The notes under the pieces: generated by a model
Told to the model about the DNA's origin: nothing
What the model saw: only the letters and a program-made list of their open reading frames with translations
Databases searched by the model: none
In this document: piece by piece, positions 1 to 7,757 of the stretch
Position numbering within the stretch: position 1 is the stretch's first letter
How the letters are laid out: each line of letters starts with the position of its first letter
From: JAICMB01 sp963838885
GTDB taxonomy: Bacteria > Acidobacteriota > Terriglobia > Bryobacterales > Bryobacteraceae
NCBI GenBank assembly: GCA_963838885.1
Contig: CAWITB010000009.1
Coordinates: 121,326 to 185,325 of the forward strand
DNA length: 64,000 nt
Reading direction: 5' to 3'
Program-made: the position numbers and the translations under genes

Positions 1-49
1 TTTGCACGAACTCACGCCGTTTAAATTGTGTCATCTCGAACAATTTATC

Positions 50-256
50 TCATTCGCCGCACGCGGCGTTCGCCTGGGATTCCCACCCCGCAGCGCGGGA
101 ACCCCTTTCCTGGTCCATGGACTCCCCGCCTCCAGCGGCAACATTCCGGATCATCGCCATGGGCGCCTCGGCCGCTTCGCGCTGCGCCTCCAGACTGTTG
201 AACGGCTGATGCAAACCCTCCTCGGTCGACTTGCGCGTATAGATGGCGCAGCGCAT
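50..256 (-). pseudogene. Serine recombinase, N-terminal stub
   Basis: The ATG at 256 opens a reading frame beginning MRCAIYTRKSTEEG followed by FNSLEAQREAAEA, which is the resolvase N-terminal signature including the catalytic Ser (in TRKST) and the SLEAQRE helix. About 33 residues after the start the similarity ends and the frame continues as low-complexity sequence to a stop at 50. A functional large serine recombinase is over 450 residues, so only a stub remains. It lies directly downstream of the DUF2924 remnant, as in intact elements. Confidence 0.6.
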
Positions 257-767
257 CCGGGGCGGAGAGGCTGCAGCCGGCTGCGCGGCGCGATCGGCGG
301 CGCTCAGCGAACGATATGCGGCACCCTCATAGCGAAAGCCTTGCTCCATTACCTCGACCGTAATGTTGCGGCCCTGAAAGCGGCGCGTCAGTGTGGCGCC
401 GGGCGGAGGCAAGCGTGGGTCGCGCGGCGGAGTGGAGCCAATTGGCCGCGCCAACCATTTCGGCGCGGTGAGCCGCACATCGCCATCCCGCGCCAGAGTC
501 CGGGCGCGCTCCGAAAGGTCTCCTTCTTCTGCCGTCTGCAGGCCCAGGCGATGCGACGAATGAGGAACTGCCGCTGCATGCCCGCGCGCGCCGCCGCCCC
601 GAACAGCTCCCGGTAGCGGGCTTTCAGTTGCGCCAGGCTGCGCTGCTGTAAGCCTCGATTTCGCGCTCGGTTGCCGCCCTATTTGGCGTCGTTGCGGTCG
701 GTTTTCGTCCGATTTGCGTCTCATTCGTTTCAATTCGTGTCACTTTCTGCTCAGTTTGCGCGGTCAT
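256..767 (-). pseudogene. DUF2924 family protein, frameshifted
   Basis: Reading leftward from an ATG at 767, the segments match the DUF2924 family, which is usually encoded just upstream of a large serine recombinase in mobile elements. The pieces are AQLKARYRELFG (about 640-600), then FLIRRIAWA, then after a one-base shift near 550 LQTAEEGDLSERAR, and finally the C-terminal part with GFRYEGAAYRSLSA (about 345-300). At least two frame changes are needed to read it through, the first near 640, where the N-terminal frame runs into a stop. The protein that starts at 256 directly follows it, the usual order for this pair. Function of the family is not established; I infer a recombinase accessory role from context only. 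Confidence 0.6.
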
Positions 768-842
768 GTTTTCTCCGTTTCTCTCTCCGGGGCCGCCGCG
801 AGCGGAACCGCTCCGCGCGCAAGCCGGCGTGCGCCAGGGCAC

Positions 843-1440
843 TTCCTATGCACGTTGTTGGGGCCGAGAAAAGCAAGTTTAGGGGGCAACGTTCCAGTCC
901 GCGATGGGAGGCCGAAAAAGGCCAGGGCCCGAGGCGGGGGAGTGGCGCTAAGTGCCGGTAAACACGCCAGAAAACGCTTTAATGGAGAGCAGGAGATCGT
1001 CGGAAAAGAGAGCCGGCAAAAATTCCCAAACCGTCTCATTTCGTTTCATTTCGTTTCACCTCTCCTCGTGTTTCGCGAGAATGCCATGCGCGGGCCGAGT
1101 GTTCGGGGGCTGCTCTCTTGATCACGCAGTTAATGCTCTTTCGTAAACCTGGCGCATGACAGGCCGTACGCTATCGATGGCGGCCGGATGCTGCGACGAG
1201 GTGGTTTAGGCGGGAGAAATTCGGTTGGTAGAATGCCAGCTTCTTGTCGGGTACGCCTGCGCGAGTCGGCAACCGGTCTGCGGAATCCGTTAAGCGGAGC
1301 CCAAGTGGGTGGGCAATCGGGTGAGTTGACCTCCCAAAGCTGTTCATGGTTGTGTCCCGGCAGCAGCACGGCCCAATCCCTCAGCGGCTTGCGACGAAGT
1401 CGTGTTTGGATGAGGCCTTGCCCATCTTCGGCGACCATGC
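843..1440. other. Gene-poor stretch, short repeats only
   Basis: No open frame here has convincing coding character. The only structure I see is a 10-bp near-tandem repeat (ATTTCGTTTC twice, about 1040-1060). It resembles sequence just inside the DUF2924 start near 720-735 (TCATTCGTTTC), so the two spots may be copies of one short motif. The rest is probably decayed mobile-element DNA. Confidence 0.4.
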
Positions 1441-1444
1441 TCGC

Positions 1445-1690
1445 CGCTGCTACGCGGGTAAACGTGACGCCGAATATTTTGTTGGGATCTGTGCCCTTTT
1501 CGAGCAGTCGAATTACGCGGCGCTTTATGCGAACGTTTTCCCGGTGCCAGGTCCCGCCATAACGCGGAGATTCTTTGCCGAATTTCCAGCGATATTGAAT
1601 GTCGCTGTGACGCCCGGCGCTTCATCGATGACGATCAGAACGTTGTTGCCGTGCCAGCCCTGGAAGCGGACTCCCCCCCCGGTCCGTGAG
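1445..1690 (-). pseudogene. Terminase-like and UvrD-helicase-like fragments joined
   Basis: Reading leftward from 1690, one frame gives VRFQGWHGNNVLIVIDEAPG (about 1675-1612), resembling the Walker B region of phage terminase large subunits. The same frame continues through a Walker A motif, MAGPGTGKTFA (GPGTGKT at 1554-1534), then meets stops. After a frame change it resumes as IKRRVIRLLEKGTDPNKI and GVTFTRVAA (to 1445), which is motif Ia of UvrD/PcrA-type helicases. A Walker B of one family ahead of the Walker A of another suggests two truncated genes fused by deletion. No full-length product is possible. Confidence 0.5.
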
Positions 1691-1822
1691 CTTCGAGACG
1701 TAAACAGTCACCAGGCGGAGGAGTGGGCCGAACGCATCAGCGGGCAGCGCGATTCGAAATAGCTTCATAGGCTCTAAAATGTAATAGCGGTTTGTGGATG
1801 TTTATACCATTATGGCCGCAAT

Positions 1823-2065
1823 CTACGCGAAGATAACATCTCGCACCTGATCGACAGTCAGTCCCAAAGCGCTTGCGATCGAAGAGTAATCATAGACATG
1901 AACTTCATAGGCATTGTCTTTGAAGTTGTCGTTTACATAGTCCTCGCACATCCGGGCAATCTCATTGTGCCGTTGCGCCTTGCTTGTGCTCTCGATGGGC
2001 CTTGGCCGTAACGGGACGGGAACACGGTGAGCCGAGAGGCAAAGAATTTGTGGTACTAGTAGCAA
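1823..2065 (-). CDS. Small hypothetical protein (fragment?)
   Basis: An 80-codon frame whose last 50 residues look protein-like: acidic, amphipathic, with EIARMCEDYVNDNFKDNAYE and a helix-turn-helix-like tail SSIASALGLTVDQVRDVIFA. The first 25 residues are proline/arginine rich and the start would be TTG, so the true N terminus may be lost or lie further in. It is divergent from the lactonase gene starting at 2067. I do not recognise the family. Confidence 0.35.
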   Translation of the reverse strand: MLLVPQILCLSAHRVPVPLRPRPIESTSKAQRHNEIARMCEDYVNDNFKDNAYEVHVYDYSSIASALGLTVDQVRDVIFA

Positions 2066-2066
2066 C

Positions 2067-2915
2067 TTGATTCCGCAAGTTTCGCCGGAGATTCCTGTTG
2101 GGCGATTTGAAATCTACGCAAGTGGACTCGACCATCCCGAGTGCCTCGTTTTCGATCGCGAAGGCAATCTGTGGGCCGGTGGAGAAGGAGGGCAGGTCTA
2201 CGGCATCGGCTCGGATCGGACCGTGAAAGTAGTCGCGGAGCTTGCGGGCTTCTGCGCCGGAGTCACGCGCACTCCTGACGATACGGAGTTGTTCGTGTGT
2301 AACTCCGTGCACGGTATCGTGCGAGTTAAGGGCAAAGGAGAGTGGTCCCTCTTTGCGAATGCCGCGAGTGGCCACAAGCTCGTATGTCCAAATTTCGGTC
2401 TCTTTGACCGCCGGGGAAACTACTACATGACCGATTCCGGCAACTGGCAACGGCGCAATGGGTACGTTCTGAAATTCGGATCGGACGGGCAGGGCGCCAT
2501 CGTCGCCGGGCCGTTCGGCTATGCCAATGGTCTGGCGCTTAGCGAGGACGAGCGGCGACTGTTCATGGTGGAGAGCGACACGGATCGCGTCTTTCAGATC
2601 GATATTTTCAACAACTCTAGCAGCGTTTATGCGGAGCAGGTGGGCCGCATGCCGGACGGTCTGGCGCTCGATGCGAGCGGGAACTTATATGCGTCCTGCT
2701 ATGCCTCCGACGAGATCTACCGTATCAGCGGTGCGAGACAAAAGACGCTTTTCGCGTGGGATCGTTGGGCCATTCTGCTGAGCAGGCCCACAAACATTGC
2801 GTTCCGCGACGGGTATTTGTATGCCGCGAACCTCGGGCGTACGACCATCACGCGCGCGCACGTGGGCATCCAGGGTAAGCCGCTCGCGCACGAGTATGAT
2901 CAGGCTCGACGGTAA
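2067..2915 (+). CDS. SMP-30/gluconolactonase/LRE-family protein
   Basis: A 282-residue six-bladed beta-propeller lactonase-like protein. The repeated strand pattern is clear: PECLVFDREGNLWAGGEGG near the N terminus, FGLFDRRGNYYMTDSG mid-protein, GYANGLALSEDERRLFMVES and GLALDASGNLYASCYASDEI, giving the acidic and asparagine metal-site positions typical of the family. Such enzymes open sugar lactones. The start is TTG (stops lie just upstream in frame) and there is no signal peptide, so it is probably cytoplasmic. It overlaps the next gene, an SDR dehydrogenase, by 20 nt, the usual partner order of dehydrogenase and lactonase in oxidative sugar breakdown. Substrate cannot be told. Confidence 0.85.
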   Translation: MIPQVSPEIPVGRFEIYASGLDHPECLVFDREGNLWAGGEGGQVYGIGSDRTVKVVAELAGFCAGVTRTPDDTELFVCNSVHGIVRVKGKGEWSLFANAASGHKLVCPNFGLFDRRGNYYMTDSGNWQRRNGYVLKFGSDGQGAIVAGPFGYANGLALSEDERRLFMVESDTDRVFQIDIFNNSSSVYAEQVGRMPDGLALDASGNLYASCYASDEIYRISGARQKTLFAWDRWAILLSRPTNIAFRDGYLYAANLGRTTITRAHVGIQGKPLAHEYDQARR

Positions 2916-3633
2916 AGTCGCAATCGTTACGGGCGCCGCGCACGGAATCGGACGGGCCATCGCGGAAGTATTCTCGGAAGCCGGCGGCGTGGTCGTCATC
3001 GCCGATATCGACGTGGAGGCTGGAGACGCCATGGCCCGCTCAACCGCCAATACGCAGTTTGTTCGCGCGGATGTGTCGCTCGAAGACGATGTCAAGCGCG
3101 TAGTAAACTGCGCCGCCGCGATTAGGGGCCATATCGATGTGTTGTGCAACAATGCCGCCTATCTGGGCGCCTCGCATCCGTCGCTCGAGGCCACGCTCGA
3201 AGAGTGGGAACGATGCTTCCGCGTTTCGCTGCTGGGAGCGCAGCTCTTCACGGCCGCGGTCCTGCCCTACATGCTGCGCCAGAACGCCGGCTCCATTATC
3301 AACATTTCGTCCGTGCAGGGGATGGTCGCGGCGCGAAACTCGGCCGCGTACACCAGTTTGAAACATGGACTGATCGGATTGACGCGCAGCGTGGCCTACG
3401 ATTATGGAGATCGCAACGTGCGGGTAAACGCGATTTGTCCGGGCGCGATCCGCACGCGCATCTCACCCCAGCCGGGCTCCGAGTTGTACGCGCGTCAAAT
3501 CGCAAAAACGTTCCTCGGCCGCGCCGGACAGCCCCGGGAGGTCGCTTATGCCGCGCTGTTTCTCGCGTCCGATGCCGCTTCCTATATCACGGGCGCGGTT
3601 CTTCCCGTCGATGGCGGTTGGACCTCAATGTAG
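2896..3633 (+). CDS. SDR-family oxidoreductase
   Basis: A 245-residue classical short-chain dehydrogenase. It has the NAD(P)-binding TGAAHGIG near the N terminus, VIADID after beta-2 (favouring NAD), NNAAYLG, the catalytic serine in NISSVQG, the YTSLK Tyr-x-x-x-Lys pair, and a C-terminal ASYITGAVLPVDGG. The ATG at 2896 is chosen because it directly precedes the canonical RLDGKVAIVTG start; the longer frame upstream is read-through. It overlaps the lactonase gene and is followed 14 nt later by the FAH/AraD1-type gene. I infer a sugar or sugar-acid dehydrogenase. Confidence 0.9.
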   Translation: MIRLDGKVAIVTGAAHGIGRAIAEVFSEAGGVVVIADIDVEAGDAMARSTANTQFVRADVSLEDDVKRVVNCAAAIRGHIDVLCNNAAYLGASHPSLEATLEEWERCFRVSLLGAQLFTAAVLPYMLRQNAGSIINISSVQGMVAARNSAAYTSLKHGLIGLTRSVAYDYGDRNVRVNAICPGAIRTRISPQPGSELYARQIAKTFLGRAGQPREVAYAALFLASDAASYITGAVLPVDGGWTSM

Positions 3634-3647
3634 ACGCCGTTGTTAAA

Positions 3648-4650
3648 ATGATCGCCGTGCGATTAGTGCAACTCGCCTCTCCCGCCGGCGAACGCCGCGT
3701 TGCCGAGGTGGAAGACGGCAAGTTTCGACTCCTAGGTGATTCTGATTCCGTATATGACCTGGCGCAAGCGGCGCTGCGGCGGCGGGCGGTGCGGGAAATC
3801 GTGCGCGAGCCGGGCTTTCCGAAACAACCTTGGACTACGATCCAATCTACTCGCTCGAATCGGATTGGCGGTTGCTGCCGCCATTTACGCAGTCCGGAGC
3901 CGGCGCGCTGTCTGGTCAGCGGCACCGGCCAGACTCATAAGGCCAGCGCCGATAACCGTCAGGCCATGCACGCGAACGCGGCCGAGTTATCCGATAGCAT
4001 GCGAATGTACCTCGCGGGTCTCGAAGGAGGCCGACCACAGCCGGGATCGATTGGCGCCGCGCCCGAGTGGTTTTACAAGGGCTGCGGGACCATATTGCGC
4101 GCCCACGGCGAGCCCTTGGTGTGCCTTCATACGGAGAAGACGGCGGCGAGGAACCGGAGATCGCGGGCGCATACATAGTTGACGACGAGGGCCACCCGCG
4201 GCGCGTCGGCATGGCGATGTCGAACGAGTTCTCCGATCACGTCATCGAAAAGAAGAGCTATCTTTATCTGGCGCCGTCGAAACTGCGGACGTGCTCGCTC
4301 GGCCCCGAGCTCGTCTTAGAGCCGGATTTCTCCGCTGTGCGGGGCGTTGTTGCCGTCGAGCGCGGCGGGGAAAAATCTGGTCGCACGCAGGCGATCGCAA
4401 CCGGAGACGCGAATATGTGCCACGCGCTCGCAAACCTGGAAGATCATCACTTCAAGTATGAGGCGCATCGCCGGCCGGGAGACGCGCACATCCATTCTTC
4501 GGGGCCGACGCGTTCAGCTTCGGGGGCGGTCTCAAGCTCGAGGACGGAGACGTGATGGCGATCGCTTTCGAGGGCTTCGGCCGTCCGCTGCGCAATCCGA
4601 TCAAGATCGATCGAAGTCCGCGGGCCTTCGTTGCGGTTGAGCCGCTCTAA
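3648..4650 (+). pseudogene. FAH-superfamily (AraD1/GguC-like) gene with four frameshifts
   Basis: The full family sequence can be followed but only by changing frame four times (near 3820, 3890, 4120 and 4495). Recognisable blocks in order: VRLVQLASPAGERRVA, LDYDPIYSLESDWRLLPPF, SADNRQAMHANAAELSDSM with APEWFYKG, then PEIAGAYIVDDEGHPR, NEFSDHVIEKKSYLYLAPSK, ANMCHALANLEDHHFKYEAH, and LEDGDVMAIAFEGFGRPLRN to the stop. Family members are fumarylacetoacetate-hydrolase-fold enzymes acting on 2-keto-3-deoxy sugar acids or similar. It follows the SDR and lactonase genes and runs tail-to-tail into the amidohydrolase, overlapping it by about 50 nt. Either a real pseudogene or a poorly corrected consensus. 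Confidence 0.75.
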
Positions 4651-5434
4651 CGTCCTGTTGCGAAATCAGACGTAAGGCGTTTTCGCCGAAGACATCGCGC
4701 CGCTGCCGCTCGTTCACGAGCGCGGATGCGATTTTCGCGAAGTTCCATTGCGCGGAATTCGCGCCTCCAATCGGAAGATCGGTCCCAAACAGAATGCGTT
4801 CCACGGAGATGTGATCAAGCGCGAAGACGATGTCGGCGACCTGCGCGCCCGATGTTTCGAGATAAACGTTGGGACACAATTCCGCGGCCCGCACAGCGTC
4901 GAGAAACAGAATTTTGCCGAAGTGTCCGATGATGAACGGGACGTTCGGGAATCGCCGCGCCTGCTCCATCACCTGAAACGGCTGCGAATAGGGCGGCGTG
5001 CCCGTGTGGAACAAAACCGGCAGGCAATGTTTCGAACAAAACTCAAGCGACGGGTAAAGGTGGGCGCTATTGGCCGGGAACGACTGCAGCCAGGGATGAA
5101 ACTTCACGCCCTTGAATCCGTTATCGAAGCAACGGCGGATCTCGGAGGCGGCCTCTTCCGGATTGTGATTGGGAAAGGATGTGCAGAACGGTATAAAGCG
5201 ATCGGGAAAGTCTTTCGCGGCCGCGCCCACCTCGTCGTTCGCCTGGTGGACATCGTTGAATCCATACAGGCCGCCCAACGTGAAAAGGAAGCACTTGTCA
5301 ATGCCGCACTCGTCCAACAGGCGGACCGTGGCGGCGGCATCCCAGGATTTCGCATCGGAGCCGCCGGCGGACTTCTTGTAGGCGTACCAGCCGGTGCTGT
5401 CGTTCATCAGGTGGACGTGAGCGTCGATAATCAT
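4601..5434 (-). CDS. Amidohydrolase family 2 protein
   Basis: A 277-residue TIM-barrel metal hydrolase of the amidohydrolase_2 type (PF04909-like). Metal-site signatures are present: DAHVH at residues 4-8, GVKFHPW, VLFHTG, FIIGHFG and the late aspartate in LFGTDLP. Such proteins act as lactonases, decarboxylases or hydrolases of small carboxylic acids. Its ATG overlaps the stop of the upstream paralogue (ATGA at 5434), so the two are translationally coupled. The last 20 residues run into the 3' end of the convergent FAH-type gene and are unusually Arg/Gln rich. Confidence 0.85.
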   Translation of the reverse strand: MIIDAHVHLMNDSTGWYAYKKSAGGSDAKSWDAAATVRLLDECGIDKCFLFTLGGLYGFNDVHQANDEVGAAAKDFPDRFIPFCTSFPNHNPEEAASEIRRCFDNGFKGVKFHPWLQSFPANSAHLYPSLEFCSKHCLPVLFHTGTPPYSQPFQVMEQARRFPNVPFIIGHFGKILFLDAVRAAELCPNVYLETSGAQVADIVFALDHISVERILFGTDLPIGGANSAQWNFAKIASALVNERQRRDVFGENALRLISQQDVRAAQPQRRPADFDRS

Positions 5435-6180
5435 GCCGCGTCCAGCCCTAGCAGCGCTGCCGCATTGCCGTAAAATACATCGCGGCGCCCCGCTTCATCG
5501 GCGCCAGGCAGCAGTTTTATTTTTTCGATCTCGCCGGCATAACTGCTGAAGGGATGATCCGAGCCAAAGAGGAGGCGCCCGCATCCAAAACGCCGCACTA
5601 GCGATTCGAGATTCGCAAGGCCGTTGCGAGAGGTTTCGGCATAGAGATTGGGGCACGCTTCCAGGCAATAGGGCACGTCAAAATGGAAATCCCAGCCGGC
5701 ATGTCCCAAAACGAAAGTCCCCTCTGGAAAGCGGCCGGCGAGATCCGCGATCTTGTAGGGCATGGCGAGATAAGGCGCGCCGCCGGTGACGTAAATGATC
5801 ATCTCTTCCGCGATCGCGGTTTCGACCAACGGAAACACGAGAGGGTCGTTGGCCTCGAAGCCCTGGAGAATGGGGTGGATTACAAGCCCTCGCAATCCGA
5901 GCTCGCGCCGCGCGCTCCGAAGCTCGCCGATGCCGCACGCGCGGCTCCAGGGATTGATTGTGGCGAATCCAATAAAGCGGTCGGGATATCTTTGGACAGC
6001 TTCCGCCACCGCCCAATTTCCTTCCGAAGTCGAATAAGCGGCAAATTCTCCGGCGGCGCTTAAAACGGCGCAGCCGATGCCATGCTCGTCCATACCCTGG
6101 ATCAATGCTTCCAGATGCATGCGGTAGGGACGATAGCGGAAAAATTCAGGGGAGTAATGGCAATGGAAGTCGAGAATCAT
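5431..6180 (-). CDS. Amidohydrolase family 2 protein (paralogue)
   Basis: A 249-residue relative of the downstream protein. It starts MILDFHCHYS (H6, H8 metal ligands), carries GLVIHPILQG, FVLGHAGWDFHF and LLFGSDHPF, all typical of the PF04909-like barrel. The ATG at 6180 is preferred because the fold begins there; the longer frame to 6297 adds only non-conserved sequence. It is divergent from sdhB (about 105 nt between starts). Two adjacent amidohydrolase_2 paralogues often act on related intermediates of one pathway; substrate unknown. Confidence 0.85.
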   Translation of the reverse strand: MILDFHCHYSPEFFRYRPYRMHLEALIQGMDEHGIGCAVLSAAGEFAAYSTSEGNWAVAEAVQRYPDRFIGFATINPWSRACGIGELRSARRELGLRGLVIHPILQGFEANDPLVFPLVETAIAEEMIIYVTGGAPYLAMPYKIADLAGRFPEGTFVLGHAGWDFHFDVPYCLEACPNLYAETSRNGLANLESLVRRFGCGRLLFGSDHPFSSYAGEIEKIKLLPGADEAGRRDVFYGNAAALLGLDAA

Positions 6181-6285
6181 TGTGGCGCGGGTTGACCGTT
6201 TCGTGAAATCTAATATATCATCGCAGATTGAACCGCGAGGATCGTAGGCGCCGTGCGGCGGAATGCGAGATCCTGAAGGAGCATA

Positions 6286-7023
6286 ATGGCCGCTCACGAA
6301 GCGCAGCAGGCGACATTCGAGGTTCGCATCGCCCGATCTGCGAGCGGGGGAATTTCAACCGGCATGCAATCGTTTCAGGTCACGCTTGAGAAGCGCATGA
6401 CCGTATTAGACGCGCTATTTCAGGCGCTGCGCAATCAGGATCCGACGATCTCGTTCCGGTGCGCTTGCCGGGTGGGAATGTGCGGAACTTGCGCGATGGA
6501 GATCAACGGCATCCCGCGCCTGGCATGCCGGACGCGAGCGCACCTCTTGGGAGTGAAGACCATCGTAGTGAAGCCGCTGCCGCATCTGCCGGTGATCAAA
6601 GATTTGGTGGTTTCGCTCGAGCCGTTTTTCGAGCAGTGGAAGCGAATCAAGCCCGCGCTCCGCTCGAAAAATCCCGAATCGGGGCAACTCGCGATCATTC
6701 CCGCGACGGCGCCCTATGCGAGATATACCGCTTTGAAGCGAGACTGCATCACGTGCGGCGCATGTTATGCCGCGTGCGGCGTGAAGGCTTCGAGCGGCGA
6801 ATATCTCGGGCCGGCGGCGATCAATCGCGCGTTCCTGCGCATGCTCGATCCTCGCGACGGCGCGGGGGACGAACGGCGGCGGTTGTTGAACGACGAGCGC
6901 GCCGGGGTGTGGCGATGCCATACGCAATATAACTGCACGGCGGTGTGTCCGAAAGGGATCACGCTCACCGACACCATCAATCGCGTGCGGCGGGCGATGC
7001 TCTTTCGCGGGAGCCTCGCATAA
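6286..7023 (+). CDS. sdhB: Succinate dehydrogenase/fumarate reductase iron-sulfur subunit
   Basis: A 245-residue iron-sulfur protein that passes electrons from the flavin to quinone. All three cluster sites are visible: plant-type [2Fe-2S] cysteines C61, C66, C69 and C81 (CRVGMCGTC), a [4Fe-4S] set C154, C157, C160, C164 (CITCGACYAAC), and the [3Fe-4S] set with C211, C217, C221 (CHTQYNCTAVCPKGI). It is first in a sdhB-C-D-A order and its TAA overlaps the ATG of sdhC by one base (TAATG). Confidence 0.95.
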   Translation: MAAHEAQQATFEVRIARSASGGISTGMQSFQVTLEKRMTVLDALFQALRNQDPTISFRCACRVGMCGTCAMEINGIPRLACRTRAHLLGVKTIVVKPLPHLPVIKDLVVSLEPFFEQWKRIKPALRSKNPESGQLAIIPATAPYARYTALKRDCITCGACYAACGVKASSGEYLGPAAINRAFLRMLDPRDGAGDERRRLLNDERAGVWRCHTQYNCTAVCPKGITLTDTINRVRRAMLFRGSLA

Positions 7024-7412
7024 TGGGCAGCGCGGCAATGTCACTGCGGAAGTACGGCGCGCAGTACACCGGGCTGCTCGCTCATTTCATCCAGCGCGTC
7101 ACTGGTTTGCTCTTGCTGTTCTACCTTTTTGTGCACGTGCACACGATCCGGCAGCTGACCAACGGGCGGCAGGCATTCGATTCCGCGCTCGCCACGTATA
7201 GCAGTCCATTTTTCAAGCTACTCGAAATCGGCCTGCTTGCGACCGTCATTCTCCACGCGCTCAACGGAGTCAGGATTACATTGCTTGACTTAGGCTATGC
7301 TCAAGACCGCCAAAAACGATTGTTCTGGGCCTATACGGTGGCGCTGGGCCTTGCGATATTTTTGGCTGGCGCCGTGCCGCTCTTTGTGTATTCGGTGCTG
7401 AGGCGCGGCTGA
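7023..7412 (+). CDS. sdhC: Succinate dehydrogenase cytochrome b subunit
   Basis: A 129-residue membrane anchor with three hydrophobic segments (about residues 20-40, 60-80, 95-118). It carries the quinone-site-like HFIQRVTGLLLLFY near the N terminus and possible heme ligands in LFVHVHTIR and ILHALNGVR. The ATG at 7023 overlaps the sdhB stop; the in-frame extension upstream lies inside sdhB and is ignored. With sdhD it forms the membrane part of complex II. Confidence 0.85.
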   Translation: MGSAAMSLRKYGAQYTGLLAHFIQRVTGLLLLFYLFVHVHTIRQLTNGRQAFDSALATYSSPFFKLLEIGLLATVILHALNGVRITLLDLGYAQDRQKRLFWAYTVALGLAIFLAGAVPLFVYSVLRRG

Positions 7413-7415
7413 GCG

Positions 7416-7757
7416 ATGCGTAACGTAATCGGATGGTACTTGCAGCGCATGACCGGCGCCGCTCTGGTCGTTTTGCTGATCGCGCACTTTTGGGTAGAGC
7501 ACTTCATGTCGCGCGAGTTGCTGCGCGGCCAGCTGAGCTACGAAGCCATCCTGGCGCGCATTTCAAATCCCGTGTGGCAGTCGATCGACATCGCTTTTCT
7601 GCTCATCGCGCTCTATCACGGCCTGAACGGCTTGCGCAACATAATCCTCGATTTCAGCCGCATCGGCGTTGGCGCTGCCCGCGCAATCACGGCCGTAATC
7701 GTCACCGCCGGCTGTGTATGGGCATGGTGGGGAATCGAAGCGTTCCGGAATTTGTGA
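7416..7757 (+). CDS. sdhD: Succinate dehydrogenase hydrophobic membrane anchor
   Basis: A 113-residue protein with three membrane segments. It begins MRNVIGWYLQRMTGAAL, a quinone-site-like start seen in small SDH anchors, and has histidines in LIAHFWVEHF and ALYHGLNGLRNI suited to heme or quinone contact. It sits 3 nt after sdhC and its TGA overlaps the sdhA ATG (TGATG), so translation is probably coupled across the whole operon. Confidence 0.85.
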   Translation: MRNVIGWYLQRMTGAALVVLLIAHFWVEHFMSRELLRGQLSYEAILARISNPVWQSIDIAFLLIALYHGLNGLRNIILDFSRIGVGAARAITAVIVTAGCVWAWWGIEAFRNL

